Shown piece after piece: positions 54,362 through 63,203 of a DNA stretch of 64,000 nt. Numbering within the stretch: position 1 is the first letter of the stretch; each line of letters starts with the position of its first letter. Made by a program: the position numbers and the translations under genes. Source of the DNA: JAMXLG01 sp963818925 (GTDB lineage: Bacteria; Vulcanimicrobiota; Vulcanimicrobiia; Vulcanimicrobiales; Vulcanimicrobiaceae); NCBI GenBank assembly GCA_963818925.1, contig CAWFTN010000001.1, positions 1,984,001-2,048,000 of the forward strand. The letters are read 5' to 3'. Below the pieces are notes generated by a model. That model was not told the origin of the DNA. It searched no databases and worked only from the letters and a program-made list of their open reading frames with translations.

Positions 54362-54643
54362 ATGGATGTGCTGGGAGGCAGCGGAAGCGTTCTAGGGAAC
54401 GGCTCCGCCGCTCAAAGAACGAAGGGACGATTCGAACGCGCGCTGAGAGCAATCTTAGGCGCGATTTGTGTTGTCGCTGACGTTCCCGGCACGAAGAAGC
54501 ACCGATCCGCTTCCATCACGGCCGCGAGCCGGCGTAACGGCAACAAGCGTATTCAGCACATCCGCTCGTTCGAATTCGCCATGGCCTGGGGCCGCTGCCG
54601 CTCGGAGTTCAGCGCACGCGCCAAGAAGGTGGTGCACAGATGA
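54362..54643 (+). CDS. Small basic ORF coupled to flagellin, function unknown
   Basis: 93 residues, Arg/Ala/Ser-rich, with no signal or TM segment. GGGAGGAAA lies 11-12 bases before its ATG, downstream of the sigma-28-like promoter, and its TGA overlaps the flagellin ATG (ATGA). Those placements suggest a real, coupled gene; against it, the sequence is not family-like and the composition could come from random coding. Could be a flagellin-expression regulator or only a leader that sets translation. Confidence 0.4.
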   Translation: MDVLGGSGSVLGNGSAAQRTKGRFERALRAILGAICVVADVPGTKKHRSASITAASRRNGNKRIQHIRSFEFAMAWGRCRSEFSARAKKVVHR

Positions 54644-56067
54644 ACGTCCTTAGCGGAGCGGATAACGTTCTCTACAACCTCGATCGTAATCGGCAAGACC
54701 TCTCGAGCATTACCAGCAAGCTCTCGAGCGGGCTTCGGATACAGAGCGCCTCGGATGACCCGAGCGGGCTTGCGATTTCGTCCAACCTCCAGACGCGTGT
54801 CGGCGGCCTTCAACAAGCGGTCGAAAACGTCCAAACGGGCGGAAATCTTCTAACGGTTGCAGACGGAGTCGCTGCCAATATTCAGCAGATGCTCCAACGC
54901 ATCAACTCGCTGGTCATTGAGTCAAATTCCGACATCAACTCGGACGAGCAGCTCAGCGCCATACAGACTGAGATCAACCAACTGCTCCTCGAGGTCAATC
55001 GTATGTCCTCGAGCGCGAACTTCAACGGTCTTAAACTGTTCGACGGCTCTCACGACACCTACGTCGCCGCGCCGAACCAAAACGTCATCGCGTTCGAAGT
55101 TAATCCGGGCCTCTTACCCGACGGCACTGTACCAACGAGCGATTCAGTTTCGAATTCGCAGGCGGCGGCTTCGGGCGTTCCGGGAGCAAACGGGCAGCTG
55201 ATCCAGGATACCGGTGTAAACGGCAGCCCCACGAACGTTTACGTTCAAGAGCAACCGCAAGACCCATACGTTACTGGACTCTTTATCATGCAGATCACGG
55301 GAGCCAGCAACAATCCGGTCGAGCCGGGAAATGGTCTGCCGATAGGAACGCCCGGGGTCTACCTGCGGCAGATTATCTATAGCCCGGATTCGTCATTCGA
55401 TTCAGGCAAGGCAAACGAAGCAGATTGGATCAACGCCCAGCCGACAAATTCGAATTTTCTCACTGGTGTCTCCGAGGCAATACCCAACTCGGCGCAAGCC
55501 ATTACGTTCAATCTTCCAAATCTGTCCGCCAACGATGTGGGCGTTGCGATGGGCGTCGAGATTCTACTTCCGCGCGCCAGCGGAGGCGGTACTGCGATTT
55601 CGATTAACGACGGCGGCCAGGAAGGCTCGACGATCTCGATCTCGCTGCCGACGCTCAGCACGAGCGCGCTGCAAATCTCGAACATTAGTGTTCTCCGTCC
55701 AACGATGGTCAACGCCAATACCGCGGACCCGAACTTCGGTCAGAGCGAAGGGGTCGATTCGAGTAATCAATACGCCGCGATGGACGCTCAGATTCGCGTT
55801 GAAAATGCCCTCGAGCAGATCTCATCGTTGCGTGCCCAGATTGGCTCACAAATCGTCTCTACCCAAGAAGACTCGAGCAACGATAACGTCAACATCGTCA
55901 ACCTCACCGCATCGGAAAGCTCAATCCGCGATTTGAACGTTGGTGCCGCAACGACGCAGTTCACGAAGGATCAAATTCTCAACCAAGTGGGAATGAGCGT
56001 GCTCTCGCAATATCAGGTCGACGCGCGTCAGCTTGCGTCCCTGATGATCAACGCGCTCGTCGCCTAA
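54640..56067 (+). CDS. fliC: Flagellin
   Basis: 475 residues. N-terminal D0/D1 (about 1-150): DRNRQDLSSITSKLSSGLRIQSASDDPSGLAIS and INQLLLEVNRMSSSANFNGLKLFDGS, both diagnostic. The variable centre (about 155-375) has no known domain. C-terminal D1/D0 (about 380-475) with AALENAL-type heptads (VENALEQISSLRAQIGSQ) and VLSQYQVDARQLASLMINALVA. Polymer subunit of the filament, exported by the flagellar type III route, so no signal peptide. GGTGG 8 bases upstream. Confidence 0.95.
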   Translation: MNVLSGADNVLYNLDRNRQDLSSITSKLSSGLRIQSASDDPSGLAISSNLQTRVGGLQQAVENVQTGGNLLTVADGVAANIQQMLQRINSLVIESNSDINSDEQLSAIQTEINQLLLEVNRMSSSANFNGLKLFDGSHDTYVAAPNQNVIAFEVNPGLLPDGTVPTSDSVSNSQAAASGVPGANGQLIQDTGVNGSPTNVYVQEQPQDPYVTGLFIMQITGASNNPVEPGNGLPIGTPGVYLRQIIYSPDSSFDSGKANEADWINAQPTNSNFLTGVSEAIPNSAQAITFNLPNLSANDVGVAMGVEILLPRASGGGTAISINDGGQEGSTISISLPTLSTSALQISNISVLRPTMVNANTADPNFGQSEGVDSSNQYAAMDAQIRVENALEQISSLRAQIGSQIVSTQEDSSNDNVNIVNLTASESSIRDLNVGAATTQFTKDQILNQVGMSVLSQYQVDARQLASLMINALVA

Positions 56068-56103
56068 CGCTCGGGGTTGACCCCGGCGCCTATACTTGAA
56101 GAA

Positions 56104-56280
56104 GGATACCTCGCTAGGTGAGGCGTCCACGCGATACACAAGCCGCTGCCCCGAAACGTCGAGAGACGCCAAGTGGGTAGACCAGACTACGCCGAGACAA
56201 GGCGGTGTCTAACGCGGCTCCCTGATGGGTACGGCGCGTGGTGCCAAAGCTCGGATGCGAATGAGGTAGCGTCGGACTTG
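56104..56280 (+). ncRNA. M-box (ykoK) Mg2+ riboswitch
   Basis: Conserved M-box blocks in order: CGCTAGGTGAGGCGTCC, GATACACAAGCCGCTGCCC, GAGACGCCAAGTGGGT, then ACAAGGCGGTGTCTAACGCGGCTCCCTGATGGG and GGTGCCAAAGCTCGGATGCGAATGAGGTAGCG. High Mg2+ should fold it and end transcription at the terminator just downstream, turning off the genes at 56356-58951. Confidence 0.93.
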
Positions 56281-56297
56281 TTCCTTGCGCCCATTCG

Positions 56298-56328
56298 AAC
56301 CGGCCGCCGGCGAGGCGGACGGTTTTTT
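56298..56328 (+). terminator. Intrinsic terminator of the M-box expression platform
   Basis: Stem AACCG-CCGCC / GGCGG-CGGTT with one internal G-A mismatch, loop GGCGA, then TTTTTT. Placed 27 bases before the mgtE-like ATG, as expected for Mg2+-off control. Confidence 0.9.
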
Positions 56329-56355
56329 GTTTTGGGGAGAGGGGGTGAGACGCGC

Positions 56356-57663
56356 ATGGCATTTACCGAGGGGTTTGTCTCGGAGCTGGTTGGACGGAAA
56401 GCAACCGTGAACGAGATTCCGATTGGGAAAGTGAGCGACTTTCTCGTCAACAAACCGGACGACGTCTTTCCGAAGATCGACGGGCTCGTAATCAAAACGA
56501 CGCAAGGGCCGCGCTTTGCGCCGATCGAGACCGTGTCGGATATCGATGAGGGATCGATTGCGCTTAGCCTCACCCCGAAAGAGCCGGCGCCGCCGGAAGC
56601 CGACGCGCTCTATCTCATCGCCGATCTACTCGATAAACAGATCGTCGACGTCGACGGCCGTAAAGTCGTGCGCATCAATGACATCGAGATCGCGAAAGCG
56701 GGCGAGGCGATGCGTGTCGTCGCGGCCGACGTGGGCGTCGGCGGATTGTTGCGCCGTCTCGGCCTCAAGTCGTTCGGAAAGAAATTCACGCCTGCGATTT
56801 ACCGCTCGATTCCGCGATCGATGATTGCGTGGGATTCCGTGTCGCCGATTCGCGAAACGAATCCCTCGCAAGTGAGCCTTTCCGTGACGGAGAGCAAACT
56901 CTCGCGCCTGCATCCGTCGGAACTCGCGGATATCATCGAAGATCTCTCCGCGCGCGAAGCGGCTGCCGTTGTTCGTCAGCTCGACGACGAGACTGCCGCC
57001 GACGCGTTCGAGCACCTGGATGCGGAGACGCAGCGCTCGCTGATCGAAGATATCGGCACGGAGCGCGCAGCGGACATCATCGAAGAGATGGACGCCGACG
57101 ACGCAGCGGACTTGCTCTCGGAACTCGACGAGGAGCAACAGCAAGAGCTGCTCGCCGAGATGAACGAGTATACCGCGAGCGAGCTGCGCGAACTGGTCAA
57201 ATACGCGGAAGACACGGCGGGCGGTTTGATGACGACGGACTACACGTGGATCTATCCGCATCGGACTGCGGAAGCGACGATTCGCAAGATTCGCGAGATC
57301 GCGCCGGCGTCGGAGTTCATCTACTATCTCTACGTCGTCGACAAACAAGACATGCTGCTCGGCGCGTTGTCGCTGCGCACGCTGTTGCTCGCCGATCCGC
57401 AAGAGTCGATCGAAGCGATCATGGACGCCGATCTCGTGACACTGCGCCCCGACACGGAATCAGAGGAGGTTGCGGCGACGATTGCGCGCTACGATTTGCT
57501 CGCGGTGCCGATCGTCGACGAATCAGGAAAAATGCTCGGCATCGTCACCGTCGATGACGCCATCGACGCGATCATGCCGGAAGACATGGCAAAGCGCCTT
57601 CCCAAGTTCACCGCGCACCGCACCGCCTCGCGTCATCCGCAGCATGCAGGCAGCGGCAACTGA
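56356..57663 (+). CDS. MgtE-type cytosolic sensor protein (PRC-barrel, MgtE_N, CBS pair) without a membrane domain
   Basis: 435 residues; start at the ATG after GGTGAG. About 1-145: a PRC-barrel-like region (LVGRKATVNEIPIGKVSDFLV). About 175-285: MgtE_N repeats (LHPSELADIIEDLSAREAAAVVRQLDD and so on). About 295-415: two CBS motifs (GLMTTDYTW..., DLLAVPIVDESGKMLGIVTVDD). It ends with no hydrophobic segment, whereas MgtE channels need five TM helices at this point. Probably the Mg2+ sensor that gates the Nramp-like transporter whose gene overlaps its last 20 bases. Confidence 0.9.
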   Translation: MAFTEGFVSELVGRKATVNEIPIGKVSDFLVNKPDDVFPKIDGLVIKTTQGPRFAPIETVSDIDEGSIALSLTPKEPAPPEADALYLIADLLDKQIVDVDGRKVVRINDIEIAKAGEAMRVVAADVGVGGLLRRLGLKSFGKKFTPAIYRSIPRSMIAWDSVSPIRETNPSQVSLSVTESKLSRLHPSELADIIEDLSAREAAAVVRQLDDETAADAFEHLDAETQRSLIEDIGTERAADIIEEMDADDAADLLSELDEEQQQELLAEMNEYTASELRELVKYAEDTAGGLMTTDYTWIYPHRTAEATIRKIREIAPASEFIYYLYVVDKQDMLLGALSLRTLLLADPQESIEAIMDADLVTLRPDTESEEVAATIARYDLLAVPIVDESGKMLGIVTVDDAIDAIMPEDMAKRLPKFTAHRTASRHPQHAGSGN

Positions 57664-58951
57664 AACGATAGAGGAGCAACCGGCGCGGCGGCGATCGCTG
57701 TGGCGATCGCTGCTTCTTATCGCGGCCGTGCTCGGTCCCGGCTTCGTCACGGCATCGGCTGGTAACGATGTCGGCGGCATCGCGACCTATTCATCGGCCG
57801 GCGCGCAGTTCGGTTACGACATCTTATGGCTCATGATACCGCTTGCCGTCGCGCTCATCGTCGTGCAAGAAATGTCGGCGCGCATGGGCTCCGTTACCGG
57901 GAAAGGGCTGGCGGCGCTCATCCGCGAGAACTTCGGCGTCAAGATCTCGGTCTTCGCGATGTTGGTGCTGTTTTTGATCAACACCCTGATCACGTCGACA
58001 GAGTTCGCCGGTATCGCGGCAGCTTCGGAAAATTGGGGGATTTCGCGCTACATCGCGGTGCCGGTCGCGCTGATTTGCGTCTTCTTCTTCGTCTTACGCT
58101 TCAACAATAAAGTCGTCGAGCGGACGTTCGTCGTCTTTTCGCTGATCTACCTGACGTACATCGTCTCCGCCGTGCTCGCTCATCCCGATTGGCATCACGT
58201 CACGACGGGATTGGTCATTCCACACTTCCAGTGGACGACGCCGGGCTGGGTCGTGATGGTAGTAACGATCATCGGTACGACGATCTCGCCGTACATGCAG
58301 TTCTTTCTTCAATCGCAAGTCGTCGAGAAAGGTACGCGAGCCGAAGAATTGCCTCTCGCGCGTGCCGACGTCATCAACGGATCGGTATTGGCGATCGCCC
58401 TTGCCGGGTTCATGATCATCGCAAACGCAGCAACGATCTTCTTGGCAAACGAACACGGCGCGAAACTCAATCCTCAGCAAGCAATGGATTTCGCCGTCGC
58501 GCTCAAACCGCTCGCCGGTGCGGCAGCGTCGACCATCTTTGCGCTCGGCATTCTGAATGCGGGATTGTTCACCGCGACGGTGCTCCCGCTCTCCACGAGC
58601 TACATTATCTGCGAAGCGCTCGGCTTCGAAGCCGCCGTCGATCGCAGCTTTTCTGAGGCCCCGGTCTTCTTCACGCTTTTCGCGGCGGGACTGATCCTCG
58701 GCGCGGGATTCGTCTTATTGCCCGGCCTGCCGCTGCTCAAGATGATTCTTTTCGCGCAAGCATTGCAAGGCGCGCTGCTGCCGTTCGAACTGATCCTGAT
58801 GCTCGTCATTATCAACCGGAAATCGGTGATGGGCAAGTATACGAATGGACCGATTGCAAATACGATTGCCTGGGTGACGGCAGTCGTGATCGGCGCGCTT
58901 TCGATTCTGTCGGTTGCGGCCCCGTTTATTCCGCAGCTCGGCGGCGGCTAA
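57644..58951 (+). CDS. Nramp-family divalent-metal transporter with atypical metal site, probable Mg2+ uptake
   Basis: 435 residues from the ATG at 57644, eleven TM helices. TM1 reads GPGFVTASAGNDVGG where Mn/Fe Nramps have a D-P-G-N motif: Asp is kept, Pro and Asn are not. TM6 reads GTTISPYMQF where they have the coordinating Met before Pro (MPHN); here that Met is absent. Loss of the soft Met ligand is the mark of Nramp-related Mg2+ transporters. Mg2+ as substrate fits the M-box upstream and the MgtE-type partner; it remains to be shown. Confidence 0.88.
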   Translation: MQAAATETIEEQPARRRSLWRSLLLIAAVLGPGFVTASAGNDVGGIATYSSAGAQFGYDILWLMIPLAVALIVVQEMSARMGSVTGKGLAALIRENFGVKISVFAMLVLFLINTLITSTEFAGIAAASENWGISRYIAVPVALICVFFFVLRFNNKVVERTFVVFSLIYLTYIVSAVLAHPDWHHVTTGLVIPHFQWTTPGWVVMVVTIIGTTISPYMQFFLQSQVVEKGTRAEELPLARADVINGSVLAIALAGFMIIANAATIFLANEHGAKLNPQQAMDFAVALKPLAGAAASTIFALGILNAGLFTATVLPLSTSYIICEALGFEAAVDRSFSEAPVFFTLFAAGLILGAGFVLLPGLPLLKMILFAQALQGALLPFELILMLVIINRKSVMGKYTNGPIANTIAWVTAVVIGALSILSVAAPFIPQLGGG

Positions 58952-60728
58952 CCGGCGCCTTCAGCTCGCGCCGCGCACCGTCGGCGTTTGCGAAGCACCA
59001 GCGATTTCGGCCCTGTTTTTTCGCGCGATAGAGCGCGCGATCCGCTCCTTCCATCAAGCCGTCGATCGTCTCCGCATCGCTTGGATACAGCGCGATTCCC
59101 ATGCTGACGCGCATCGTATGCTCGATGCCGTCGATCACGACCGGCTCTTGCATCGCAACGTTCAACTTGCGCGCAAGATCGGCGGCGTCGCTCGCACCGT
59201 CGACGATGGGCTGCAGAATGACGAATTCGTCGCCGCCGAAACGCGCGACGGTATCGCTTTCACGCGTCGCTTCGCGTAAACGCGAGGCGACGACCTTGAG
59301 CACGTCGTCTCCGATCGCATGACCGTATGTGTCGTTGACGTGCTTGAACTTATCGACGTCGACGTACATCACGGCAAAGCCGCGCTCATACCGCCGCGCG
59401 GTTGCGATCGTCTGCTCGATGCGATCGCTGAAGAGCACGCGATTCGGCAGCCCGGTGAGAGAGTCGTTGAAGGCGAGCTGTTCGATGCGCTCGTTTTGCG
59501 CCGCGCGTTCGAGCGCTGCGGAGACGAACAAACCCATGAGTTGCGCCATATCGCGTTCGTTTGAGGAAAGGCCCTCGGTGCGGGGCGCGCGTCCCGCGAA
59601 CACGAGTCCGCCGTAGAATTGATCGAAAACGGTAAGGCTCACTGCAAAGTACGAACGCCACGGCGCCCTGTCGTGCGTCGGATCGTTGCGCCACGGTTCC
59701 GACTCGATATCGTCGATAAAAAGCGGATTTTGCCCGCGCAGCAGATAGCTCGTCACGCCTGTCGCGAGCGAATACGACGACCCTTTCGTCAGCGACGGTT
59801 CGCCGTAGACGTTGAGCACTCGCGCGCGGTCGCCTTCGACGTGCGCGACGTAGGCCTGATCCCATCCGAAGAGTTCGATGCCGAGTTGCAACGCGCCGTC
59901 GATCTGTTCGTCGAGCGACTCGCCGCGCGCGGCCGCCACCATGTAGAGACGGCGAATCTGCTCGCCGTGCGCGGCAATTGCGCGTTCCGCGTTCTTCTGC
60001 GCGGTAACGTTCTTGAAGATGGCATACGCGCCGAGAATCTCTTCACCAACGTGAAGCGGAACGAGCTTCAACTGCACGTCGAGCCGATTGCCCAGACGGT
60101 CGAGCAGCATAGAATCCGCTTCAGTCGCTTCGCCTCGCATCGCCGTACGCAACAACTCCTCGGCGTCCCTGCGCAGCTCCGGCGCGACCAGTTCCGTCCA
60201 TCGCTTACCGACGAGCTGCTCGCCGTAGAAGCCGGTTTCGCTTTCGAGCGAAACGTTCACGCGCGAGATCATGGCGCTGCCTTTGATCTCCATGATGCCG
60301 TCGGGATGGTACTCGAAGAGCGAACGGAATTTTTCTTGGTTGATCGTGAGCGAATGTTCGGCCGAGCGCAGCGCGACGATGTCGCGCGCTTGGGCGAAGA
60401 CTCCGACGATTTCGTCGTTGAATCGCGCCGGAAAGACGTAGCACTCGACCGGAATGATCGAGCCGTCTTTGTGCCTGGCGCTCGTGTCGAAATGGTCGGT
60501 GCCGCCGGCGAGCGCGGTTCGTATGGCGAGATTGACGCGCTCCACATCGCGCGGCGCAACGTGGACCTCGAACGAGGTTCCCAGAAATTCCGGCGGCGTG
60601 TAGCCGGTGAGGAACTGCGCGGCTTCGTTCGCGGCAATCGTAAGTCCGGCGCGGTCATAGAGCACGACGGCGTCGGGAGTATCCGCATACAGTGAGGCCA
60701 CTGCCTCACGAAGAACCGCTGCGTCCAT
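58926..60728 (-). CDS. Diguanylate cyclase with PAS, PAS and GAF domains
   Basis: 600 residues from the ATG at 60728. Two PAS domains (about 8-125 and 130-250), a GAF domain (about 265-415) and a C-terminal GGDEF domain: FGGDEFVIL is intact, and RESD five residues before it is the product-inhibition I-site. No TM helix, so a cytoplasmic sensor. c-di-GMP may link the neighbouring motility and fibre genes, but no effector (PilZ or riboswitch) is visible here. The 3' end overlaps Nramp by 26 bases. Confidence 0.95.
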   Translation of the reverse strand: MDAAVLREAVASLYADTPDAVVLYDRAGLTIAANEAAQFLTGYTPPEFLGTSFEVHVAPRDVERVNLAIRTALAGGTDHFDTSARHKDGSIIPVECYVFPARFNDEIVGVFAQARDIVALRSAEHSLTINQEKFRSLFEYHPDGIMEIKGSAMISRVNVSLESETGFYGEQLVGKRWTELVAPELRRDAEELLRTAMRGEATEADSMLLDRLGNRLDVQLKLVPLHVGEEILGAYAIFKNVTAQKNAERAIAAHGEQIRRLYMVAAARGESLDEQIDGALQLGIELFGWDQAYVAHVEGDRARVLNVYGEPSLTKGSSYSLATGVTSYLLRGQNPLFIDDIESEPWRNDPTHDRAPWRSYFAVSLTVFDQFYGGLVFAGRAPRTEGLSSNERDMAQLMGLFVSAALERAAQNERIEQLAFNDSLTGLPNRVLFSDRIEQTIATARRYERGFAVMYVDVDKFKHVNDTYGHAIGDDVLKVVASRLREATRESDTVARFGGDEFVILQPIVDGASDAADLARKLNVAMQEPVVIDGIEHTMRVSMGIALYPSDAETIDGLMEGADRALYRAKKQGRNRWCFANADGARRELKAPVSRRRAAE

Positions 60729-60766
60729 TCGAAGAACCAAAGTTCCCTTCGCCGAAAGGCGGCGTC

Positions 60767-61897
60767 ATGACTCCCGACTTGATCGTCGAGTTCGCCGAGA
60801 CGTTGGCGCGGGTCGCTGCGTCAGGCGGCGGTGCGAAAGCACTCGCCGCCGTTCTGGCAGAGCGCGCCGGCGCGGGGGTCCTCGTCGAGGACGTCGACTG
60901 GCGGCCGGTGGCGACGGCTGGAAAAGGGTCGCTGCCCGCGTCCGCGCGCGGCCTCAACGGCGGAGGCGCGCGCACCGTTCCGATTGCAGCCGGCGATGCA
61001 ACCTACGGGTGGTTGTCGCTCGTCGGCGAGCCCACAACGGACTACGACGCGTTGCTTCCCGTCCTTCGGCTCGCGGCCAGCGCGATTGCCGTCGAACTGG
61101 CGCGTGATTCAACCGGTGGGCGCGGCCGAAAGCGCGCATTCTGGGAACGCCTCGTCGCTCGCGCGTATTCCGATACAACGGCGGTGCGCGAAGATGCCGG
61201 CGCGCGAGGCGTCACGATCGTCAACCGGTATGTCTGCGTCGCGTTAGAAGCCGATCCCGGCGATGAACCCGCGGATCCGGGCGACGCACTGCGCGCGCTG
61301 ACCGCCGAGGCATTCCGATTCTCGGAGGGCGAGCTCGGATTGATCGAACGTGGCGCGGCGCTCGTCGCGATCGTCCCGGCCGCACGCGAAGTGGATGCAG
61401 AGAACGCAAAGACAGCCGCGATGCTGCTTCCCAAGACGACCGCGAAACGTCATCTCACGCTGCGATTGAGCGGCGGCGTGAGCGGCGTCGTTGCACTGCT
61501 CGACGTAGCGCGCGGTGTGGCCGATGCTGAAGCATCGCTTGCCATTGCGCGGCGTATTTACGGAGGCGGCCGTATCGCGTCATATGATGAACTGGGCGCC
61601 TATCCGCTGCTGCACGGCGGAGCGGATTCCGAAACGCTGCGCGCATTTGCGCAAGCGACGCTCGCGCCGCTGCGCGCGTACGACGAGAAGCATCAAACCG
61701 AACTCGAACGAACCCTGCGGCTCTATTTCTCGACGGGACAAAACGTCAAGACGACGGCGGAGCACTTGAACGTGCACCGCCACACCGTTTTCTACCGGCT
61801 TCGCCAAATCAGCGAGATCTCGGGACGAACGCTCGAGAGCCCGCACGACCAACTCACTCTTCGTCTAGCGATTGCGATCGATGCACTCCACACATAA
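60767..61897 (+). CDS. PucR/CdaR-type helix-turn-helix regulator
   Basis: 376 residues from the ATG at 60767, which has GGCGG upstream. N-terminal GAF-like half, a middle GGDEF-like domain lacking catalytic residues, and the C-terminal PucR helix-turn-helix: LRLYFSTGQNVKTTAEHLNVHRHTVFYRLRQIS. Related proteins control purine, sugar-acid or amine use. It overlaps the glutamine synthetase gene by 17 bases, so it may control nitrogen assimilation. Confidence 0.88.
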   Translation: MTPDLIVEFAETLARVAASGGGAKALAAVLAERAGAGVLVEDVDWRPVATAGKGSLPASARGLNGGGARTVPIAAGDATYGWLSLVGEPTTDYDALLPVLRLAASAIAVELARDSTGGRGRKRAFWERLVARAYSDTTAVREDAGARGVTIVNRYVCVALEADPGDEPADPGDALRALTAEAFRFSEGELGLIERGAALVAIVPAAREVDAENAKTAAMLLPKTTAKRHLTLRLSGGVSGVVALLDVARGVADAEASLAIARRIYGGGRIASYDELGAYPLLHGGADSETLRAFAQATLAPLRAYDEKHQTELERTLRLYFSTGQNVKTTAEHLNVHRHTVFYRLRQISEISGRTLESPHDQLTLRLAIAIDALHT

Positions 61898-63155
61898 ACG
61901 CGACGTCATCAAACTCGCCAAAGATCACAACGTGCGCTTCGTGCGCATGGTCTTTGCGGACATTTTCGGGGTTAGTAAGAACGTTTCGATTCCGGTCTCG
62001 GAACTCGAAGCAGCTCTTGCCGGACGGGTGACGTTCGACGGCGGCTCGATCGACGGATTCGTCCGCGGTGAAGAACTCGACATGGTGCTGCGCCCGGATC
62101 CCCCCAGCTTCGCGCTCTATCCGTGGTCGAGCGGCGACGGCACCGAAGCGCGCTTGCTATGCGATATCGAAATGCCCGACGGTTCACCGTTCGAAGGGTG
62201 CCCGCGCACGACGCTCAAGCGCGCCATCGAACGCGCGAGCGACGTGCTGCCGGGGTTGCAGATCGCATTCGAAGCGGAGTTCTATCTCTTCGAGGGCGGC
62301 ACGGACACATCGGACGTCGGTTCGTATTTCGATTTCTCTGCAAACGATCGCGGCGAAGACGCACGCAACGCCATCGTCGCCGCCCTCCAAGGCATGGGGA
62401 TCCGGATCGCCTCCGCGCATCACGAACACGGCCCCGGCCAACACGAAATCGATTTTGCTTACGGCGACCCGCTTGCCGCAGCGGATAATATGCTCACGCT
62501 ACGCACGGTCGCGAAACACGTCGCCGCGAGCTTCGGACTTGATGCGACGTTCATGCCGAAACCGCTCGAAGATCGGGCCGGAAGCGGGCTGCACGTCGAA
62601 TTGCTGCTCGGTGAAGATGCAGACGAACAGACGATGCTCTATGTCGTCGGCGGATTGCTCGAGCATGCCGCAGCAACCACCGCGATCTGCAATCCGACGG
62701 TCAACTCGTACAAACGTCTCGTCGCTGCGTGGGACGCGCCGATCTATACCGTTTGGTCGGAGCGCAGCGCAAACGCGCTCGTGCGCGTGCCGCCGGCGGA
62801 ACGTCCGCGTCACATCGAGATGCGCAGCCCCGATCCCGCGTGCAATCCGTATCTGGCGCTCGCCGTACTGCTCGGCGCCGTCGCAGACGGCGTTGAACGC
62901 TCGCTGCTTCCCGGCGGTTCGCTCCCGGGGTCGACATACGACTTGAACGACCGCGAACGCAAAGAACGCGGCATCGGAACGCTGCCGAAATCGCTACGTC
63001 AAGCGATTACGGAGTTGGACAACGACGCAACCGTTCGCGCCGCACTCGGCGACCATTTATATCACGCATTCCGCGACGCTAAGTTAGCGGAATACGAACA
63101 ATACCGCCGCGCCGTCCACCCCTGGGAACACCGCGCCTATCTGCGCTTATACTGA
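61881..63155 (+). CDS. glnA: Glutamine synthetase, type I
   Basis: 424 residues from the ATG at 61881. FADIFGVSKNVSIPVSEL, FDGGSIDGFVRGEELDMVLRPD and the metal sites EAEFYLF, HHEHGPGQHEIDF; catalytic NPTVNSYKRL and RNPYLA-like PACNPYLALAVLL. It is short, with no adenylylation Tyr loop (KEERD..P style) near 400, so it is closest to the GSI-alpha group without that control. Ligates ammonia to glutamate. It ends 4 bases before the repeat array region begins to degrade. Confidence 0.92.
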   Translation: MHSTHKRDVIKLAKDHNVRFVRMVFADIFGVSKNVSIPVSELEAALAGRVTFDGGSIDGFVRGEELDMVLRPDPPSFALYPWSSGDGTEARLLCDIEMPDGSPFEGCPRTTLKRAIERASDVLPGLQIAFEAEFYLFEGGTDTSDVGSYFDFSANDRGEDARNAIVAALQGMGIRIASAHHEHGPGQHEIDFAYGDPLAAADNMLTLRTVAKHVAASFGLDATFMPKPLEDRAGSGLHVELLLGEDADEQTMLYVVGGLLEHAAATTAICNPTVNSYKRLVAAWDAPIYTVWSERSANALVRVPPAERPRHIEMRSPDPACNPYLALAVLLGAVADGVERSLLPGGSLPGSTYDLNDRERKERGIGTLPKSLRQAITELDNDATVRAALGDHLYHAFRDAKLAEYEQYRRAVHPWEHRAYLRLY

Positions 63156-63203
63156 ACCTCATGACGAAAAGGGCTTGACGCAATCTCGTCGGCCTACTGT
63201 TGT

